Below, one piece after another: positions 62,906 to 64,000 of a stretch of DNA of 64,000 nucleotides. The stretch is from Microvenator marinus (GTDB lineage Bacteria > Myxococcota_A > Bradymonadia > Bradymonadales > Bradymonadaceae), in NCBI RefSeq assembly GCF_007993755.1, contig NZ_CP042467.1, positions 4,178,001-4,242,000 of the forward strand. Reading direction: 5' to 3'. The notes below the pieces were generated by a model. The model did not search any database, was not told the origin of the DNA, and was given only the letters and a program-made list of their open reading frames with translations. A program made the position numbers and the translations under genes. How positions within the stretch are numbered: position 1 is the stretch's first letter; each line of letters begins with the position of its first letter.

Positions 62906-64000
62906 ATGGAAAAAATCACAAGCACATCCGAAATGGAGGAGCCACGGGTACTTCTCGCTGCTGAAGATCTTCTCGGCTACGTGATCGATGGGCGCTACCG
63001 TCTCGATGAGGTGCTTGGCGAGGGCGGCATGGGCGTGGTGTATCGCTCTCATGAGCCGAGGCTGCAGCGGGATATTGCGGTCAAGCTTCTGAAGCCAAGC
63101 GAGGTCCAGGGCACTAAGCGAATCGAGAGGTTCCAGCGTGAACTCTCGATCATCGCGGGCCTCTCGCATCCAAATATCGTGCGGGTCTACGACTCAGGGA
63201 TGGATGAAGACGTTGCGCTGCACTTTATCGCCATGGAGCTTGTGGAGGGGATTTCGCTCGACCGTGTGCTTCGGCATCACCGAGTGGCACCGAATCTCGC
63301 GCTAGAAATTGCTTATCAGATTTGCGGTGCCCTGACCGAGCCTCACGCTCACGGCATCATCCATCGTGATATCAAGCCCGAGAATACACTCGTCACCGTC
63401 ATGTCCGACGCGAGCCTTCAGGTCAAACTCCTGGATTTTGGCATCGCTCGGACTCACGCGACGGAGTCCGAGCGGCTCACAACCACAGGCGTTGTGATGG
63501 GCACGCCAAGGTATATGGCGCCGGAGTCGGTTCAGGGCGGCGAGATAGACGCACGCACAGACCTCTATTCTGTGGGCGTGATACTCTATGAGATGTTGGC
63601 CGGCAGGACCCCGTTTTCTGGCGTGACCCCCGTGGCGACGATGATCGAACACGTGACCAAGGCGGCTCCTCGTCTCGATGAGGCCGTGCAAGGCTTTGAG
63701 TATCCTCGCATCGTCGAGTTGGTGCGTCTCCTCCTTGAAAAGGACCCGCGAAAACGCCTCGATTCGGCGCGATCGGTGCGCGAAATGATCGATTCGATTC
63801 GCGACGAACATGGATTCAAACGGCTCCGGCTCAGCCCGGGGAACACCAAGGCAGCCCTCCAGCCCTATTTGAGCGAGATTGAGCCCACTCAGACGGACCC
63901 CGATGAACTCTTCGGGACCTACGAATCCACTTTGCCACTAGGACACGACGAGACGCCCACGGAATCAGCCATGTTCCCTGTCCCGGCGGGAGTGGCTCGT
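62906..64000 (+). CDS. Ser/Thr protein kinase (3' end beyond window)
   Basis: 365 codons from ATG 62906, open to the window end; ATG 62933 is a possible alternative. Kinase motifs: LGEGGMGVVY (37-46), Lys60 in DIAVKLL, HRDIKPEN (153-160), DFGIA (177-181) and GTPRYMAPESV. The lobe ends about residue 300, and the last visible residues (LFGTYESTLPLGHDETPTES) are acidic and linker-like. The kinase resembles PknB-type bacterial Hanks kinases. A palindrome precedes it. The rest of the protein, probably a sensor or effector domain, is outside the window. Confidence 0.9.
   Translation, partial: MEKITSTSEMEEPRVLLAAEDLLGYVIDGRYRLDEVLGEGGMGVVYRSHEPRLQRDIAVKLLKPSEVQGTKRIERFQRELSIIAGLSHPNIVRVYDSGMDEDVALHFIAMELVEGISLDRVLRHHRVAPNLALEIAYQICGALTEPHAHGIIHRDIKPENTLVTVMSDASLQVKLLDFGIARTHATESERLTTTGVVMGTPRYMAPESVQGGEIDARTDLYSVGVILYEMLAGRTPFSGVTPVATMIEHVTKAAPRLDEAVQGFEYPRIVELVRLLLEKDPRKRLDSARSVREMIDSIRDEHGFKRLRLSPGNTKAALQPYLSEIEPTQTDPDELFGTYESTLPLGHDETPTESAMFPVPAGVAR

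Noticed and set aside
1-64000. tRNA or rRNA genes, CRISPR arrays, insertion sequences, prophage
   Set aside because: No cloverleaf-like segment in the gaps, no regularly spaced repeats, no transposase, integrase or phage protein found on either strand by reading; a covariance-model scan was not possible.

Overview
The window reads as chromosomal DNA of a free-living Gram-negative bacterium. By eye it is moderately GC-rich and densely coded on both strands, with many 4-bp stop/start overlaps and frequent GTG/TTG starts. The gene mix is typical of delta-proteobacterial lineages such as Myxococcota and Bradymonadales: many lipoproteins, two Hanks-type Ser/Thr kinases, giant WD40 and PA14 proteins, type III secretion parts, an outer-membrane barrel and a formylglycine-generating-enzyme-like protein. 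That placement is inference from gene content only. No tRNA, rRNA, CRISPR array, transposase or phage gene was seen.

Layout. 1-6 kb: a minus-strand glycan unit (extensin-like lipoprotein, GH92 alpha-mannosidase, truncated sugar-binding protein), divergent from an Fe(III) ABC transporter (fbpA, fbpB, no ATPase gene) behind a Fur-box-like promoter. 6-12 kb: nucleotide-sugar epimerase, prfC, serine hydrolase, and an unusual three-module protein (S4/dead RluA scaffold plus RlmI-type methyltransferase). 12-19 kb: kinase-ATPase-TPR regulator, then a coupled lipase / HEAT lipoprotein / hutI operon. 19-27 kb: DUF971 protein, giant double WD40 protein, a tightly coupled ATP-grasp / BON-like lipoprotein / patatin operon divergent from a FabH-type ketosynthase, and a membrane-anchored FGE-like protein.

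28-36.7 kb: lipoprotein and membrane protein of unknown function, comEC (overlapping its convergent neighbour antisense), a 390-bp regulatory gap, then secA-folB-site-2-protease. 36.8-42 kb: an outer-membrane barrel and a 1245-residue PA14-containing lipase-like lipoprotein. 42-44 kb: a two-gene type III secretion island (sctP-sctQ). 44-51.4 kb: an efflux locus in which the RND pump and the TolC-like channel are one 1518-residue polypeptide, with its periplasmic adaptor and a 65-residue zinc-ribbon membrane protein; divergent from it are a TetR regulator and a translationally coupled ECF sigma factor, with a 14-bp inverted-repeat operator.

51.5-64 kb: trypsin-like lipoprotein with P-domain, YprB-type nuclease, ileS, SDR epimerase, M23 peptidase, beta-helix lipoprotein, sixA behind a strong promoter and structured leader, a GNAT-like protein, and a kinase cut by the window edge. 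The strongest candidates for new biology are the RND-TolC fusion locus, the dead-pseudouridine-synthase/methyltransferase fusion, and the ATP-grasp/BON/patatin cassette facing a FabH paralogue.
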